From Ficedula albicollis (lineage: Eukaryota > Chordata > Aves > Passeriformes > Muscicapidae): a DNA stretch of 64,000 nt. Position numbers and translations under genes: made by a program. Below the pieces are notes generated by a model. That model was not told the origin of the DNA. It worked only from the letters and a program-made list of their open reading frames with translations, and did not search any database. The stretch spans positions 24,284,501 to 24,348,500 of the forward strand of contig NC_021671.1 of the NCBI RefSeq assembly GCF_000247815.1, written 5' to 3'. Below are positions 60,396 through 64,000 of this stretch, in pieces (the first letter of the stretch is position 1; the number at the start of each line of letters is the position of its first letter).

Positions 60396-63300
60396 GCCAT
60401 ACTGACAGTATCCTGCTTCTTTCTAAAAACAGGAAAGATTGAAGTTTTTGGAGTCAAGATTCAGAAGTTTTAGTGAGACTGTCAGTGCTTAGGCTGTATT
60501 TCAAAACTAATGTACACTCTTGGCAATTCCACTGCAAAGAAAGAGTAATCCCTTAAAATTTTATATAACATTTTACTATCTCATATAATTACTGATTTAT
60601 GCAAATATAATTCTTAATTTTAAAACCACTTATAAGTTATTAACTTCTAGAATTCCACTTTCAGCATGACTGCACTTCTCTGAGCTTAATAATTCTGAAA
60701 TGAGTGAAACATTAGGATTAAGTTTCAGGGATCTTCAGTACAAAGAAAAAATGAACAAATTGTTTCATTCATCATCAATGGAACATTTGAATCAACCTTA
60801 AAGCCCCCACTATTTCAAGTCAAGCCCTATTTGGAATTATAGTCATTATTATTTTTTATTATATTTTAATCTGAAGGTATGCATGACAAGGAATTTTTCT
60901 GTGGAAAAAATTTCTTCTTCATCTTATAACTGGTATTCATCATAAGCTTTTGCAGCAGATATACTCTTCTGTACATGAACATAAATGGCCTTTTCCTTAA
61001 AAGTCTTGCAAGTGCCCTGTATTTAATTTAGGAGAATACTCTGTGGGAAAATAAACAAAAATAAGCAATCAAAACCTAACCAAACTAATTAAATCTATGA
61101 ATCTTTTTATTATTTTTAAATTACACTCTCTATGATGGTTAGAGCCTCTTTGCTGAAACAAGTAAGTTTTAGTATTTAACAATTTTTAATACTTTATAAA
61201 ATATTTTTTTCCCTTCAGATACACAGTTGCATTGCAGAGGATGTTTTTGCTCAGGCCTATAGTGGTTGGATGAGGAACTCAAAAAGGGAATTTATAACAT
61301 TCTTAACTAATATTTTAACTAGATATTTGTGCCTTATGAGACACAGCACTCCATCCTTCCCTCAGACTGTCTGTAAGATTGAAAATCTTTACCATATCAA
61401 GTCTTAATTTTTCCTTAGTTATGCACTTAAACATTTTTGTTTATATTGCAGAATATAAATTCCAGCACAATTTCCAGAGAGTCATTAGTAAGTCAATATT
61501 AAACTCTGTACCAAAAAATTTGATGTCTTTTCACATAGGTATCTCATATAAGACCATAAAACACCCTCTAGGAAGTGTAGTAGGAAGCAGACAATTTTCA
61601 TTGTTCACTTCTTGTTTTTCATTTTCAAAGTTTTCCAAAAAGTACCTGAAAGCTTCTGGTCAAATGTCTTAGGAACTTGTATGATCTGGTGATAAAAAAA
61701 CCCTCTTTCTCATTGCAGAACTTCACCAGGATATTTCATATGTGAACAGACAGGTGAAAGAAGTTGGCTTAGTTTCTGATTAAGAGAGGTTGATACTTGA
61801 TAATGCATTTTAGATCGTGCAATTTTCATAAAGATGTTTCCTGGTAAACCTTCCTAGAAAGTACTATTCTATGAAATTATTCTGAGATCTCTGACAAAAT
61901 TCAACCAATGAATAAAACAATCAACCTAAATAGTATAAATACAGTTTCAATACAGTATGTTTCCATGATTAACCAACAGCTCCACTAAACTATCCAAGAG
62001 TCATTTTTCTGATGGTTTGTTATAGACAGAGTTGATGACACTGATCAGACTTGGGCTTTTTTGGTTTGAAACATAGAGAAACTTTTAAAATAATATTTTC
62101 AGAGCTTTTCTTACCAGATAACTATGTACCACAGAATGATAATTTGTTATGTTCAGTATTTGGACTTTATATTTCCCAAAATCTAATTTAGTTTCCAAAC
62201 CTAAAAGTTTTCTCTGAACTGGAACAGTGAAACAATTGCTCCAGGGTAAATTAGATTTGTTAACTCTTCTCAATAGAACAAGAATACAAATGATGTTTTA
62301 GAAATGTGTGCTGAGTCCAGCAGACACCATAACATAATGTAAAAATAAAATGCTACCAAATTCATTGCCATTTGTTTACATATAAAATGGTAAAATAATT
62401 TGAATGCTTAAATTATCCCATTGATCTTTTTTTTTTTTTAATATGAAGACATTCAGGTTTGGGGGAAAAAAACCACAACGAGCATTGCATTTTGTAACGT
62501 TTCTATTGATTTTTCCAGCTTCTAGCACTGCTGTTTCTTTTCAAATGTTCACCCTATTATTTCAACATCTGTGTGATAACTGATTTAACAGCCAGAGCAC
62601 CAACTTCTAAAGTGCCCTGAATTCATGGATTATACGATTTAGAATTGTACTTTTGGGGGAAAACTCACTTAAACAGTCATTCAGGGATGGACTCAGCTGC
62701 CAGAATATGAGAAGCCAATAGGACTGATATTAAGCTGTTGCTGTTTAACTTGCTTTATTTTATGCTAAAGTGTCTTGTCTACATAGTGGTTTGTTTCATA
62801 CTGTCTGACATTTTGACCTGTGTTAATAAACCAAATTTGGAAGCAGGTTTTCTGGAACAGAGGAATGAGATACAATACAGCAAAATTATGTGGGTTGAAT
62901 TTCCATGCTGAAAAACCGTTCTGCATCCAGCATTCTTTTCTCTGTCGACCTATTGACTGACTACACTAATAAATCTATGAGTGTACTTGTGTATCTCAGC
63001 TACTCTAGTATCATCTAGACAACTCTTTCTATTCCCATTATTCATAATCAAGTGCCTTGCTCAGCAATAGCCCAAGGCAAGTTCACATCGTTGAGCTCAA
63101 AACGTGATTGTTCAGCAGATGCGCCTCGTGTTCTGTGGGGCTCATGCTGAAGCCTTAGATTTTAATGAATCACAGAGCTTGAAGAGAGGCCAGGCTCATC
63201 TGGAGAGCAGTCTAATGCACAAGTATCAGTAAGGCCAAATGAAGGGAAAGGGAGCACTTAGCACTGATCTGGCACCACAGCATGGAAGAGAGGTTGAGCT

Positions 63301-63660
63301 GAGTTATGCCAATGTTAGGAAAGATAAAGTTAAGAGCAGATACAGCCTTTTCTGAGGCTTGAATGACATTTTGGCAGAGATGATCACTGAACTATATCCT
63401 ATACAAGTCATATATAGCAGTTCTTAGAAGTTGTTACATACAGGGGTAGAAAACTCACAGCACCTTTCAAGAATAGACACATTTTAAAAGTTAATCTAAG
63501 TTATTCACATCAGACTTGGGTCTCTTAGATTTGAGCAAGTGTGTAAATTTAAAAATTTGCTTTTCTACTCTGTTTGATTTGTCTATATGAAAGATGTATA
63601 ATTTGGCAGAAACAAACTACCCATACATGGACATGAAATACTCATCCTTATTAAATATAA
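60396..63660. other. AT-rich unique DNA, no gene seen
   Basis: About 3.3 kb. The plus frame 61379-61672 (97 codons) is AT-rich and without domain; a minus frame at 62085-62273 is likewise unsupported. T13 and A-runs lie near 62429. No repeats are recognised. Confidence 0.5.
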
Positions 63661-63919
<259 letters not shown>

Positions 63920-63951
63920 ATCAATATTATATATATATATATATATATATG
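63920..63951 (+). repeat. 17-bp direct repeat, right copy, with (AT)n tail
   Basis: ATCAATATTATATATAT repeats the left flank and runs on as about seven more AT units before GTATGATGG. The longer AT run on this side means the two flanks are not simply the same read end. Confidence 0.9.
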
Positions 63952-64000
63952 TATGATGGACAGCATATATGTATGTTTTTGAAAAAAGATCACAGTGAAG

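Overview
The window looks like non-coding nuclear DNA from a bird, probably a passerine. The main evidence is repeated CR1 LINE copies with the typical avian 3' end, mixed with endogenous-retrovirus LTR-like sequences in AT-rich DNA. CR1 also occurs in turtles and crocodilians, so the bird call is an inference. No protein-coding exon, tRNA, rRNA, CRISPR array or bacterial-type operon is convincing. Nearly all open frames are short chance frames, frames through CR1 or LTR remnants, or frames through simple repeats. The window is either intergenic or inside a very long intron.

Layout. 1-7 kb is AT-rich unique DNA with one CR1 3' end (1.26-1.48 kb) and a GTATGT microsatellite (6.0 kb). 7.0-8.7 kb holds a minus-strand CR1, an LTR-like block and a short unidentified open frame. 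9-19.8 kb is nearly featureless. At 19.86-22.43 kb a minus-strand CR1 is split by a 1.8 kb insertion with TGT...ACA ends, carrying a 16-bp minisatellite and 236 uninterrupted GAAA units. 24-27 kb holds two complex duplications, one with the only N in the window. 29.5-31.6 kb is a repeat cluster: two CR1 fragments, two LTR-like segments and four internal tandem duplications. Further CR1 copies lie at 36.2, 46.6 and 60.1 kb; the last is a reverse-transcriptase fragment. An older avian repeat lies at about 51.8 kb. The window ends in a 242-base pure C run flanked by a 17-bp direct repeat.

The most unusual property is 17 independent local duplications of about 40-780 bp, roughly one per 3.8 kb, in unique and repeat DNA alike. 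Seven also contain an extra shorter copy (B) of the right-hand end of the longer unit (AB), arranged A-B-B-A-B or A-B-A-B-B. In these the long and short units share the same right edge. This fits repeated back-switching from one stall point, though assembly error must be excluded, above all at the N and the poly-C run. I found no new gene system.
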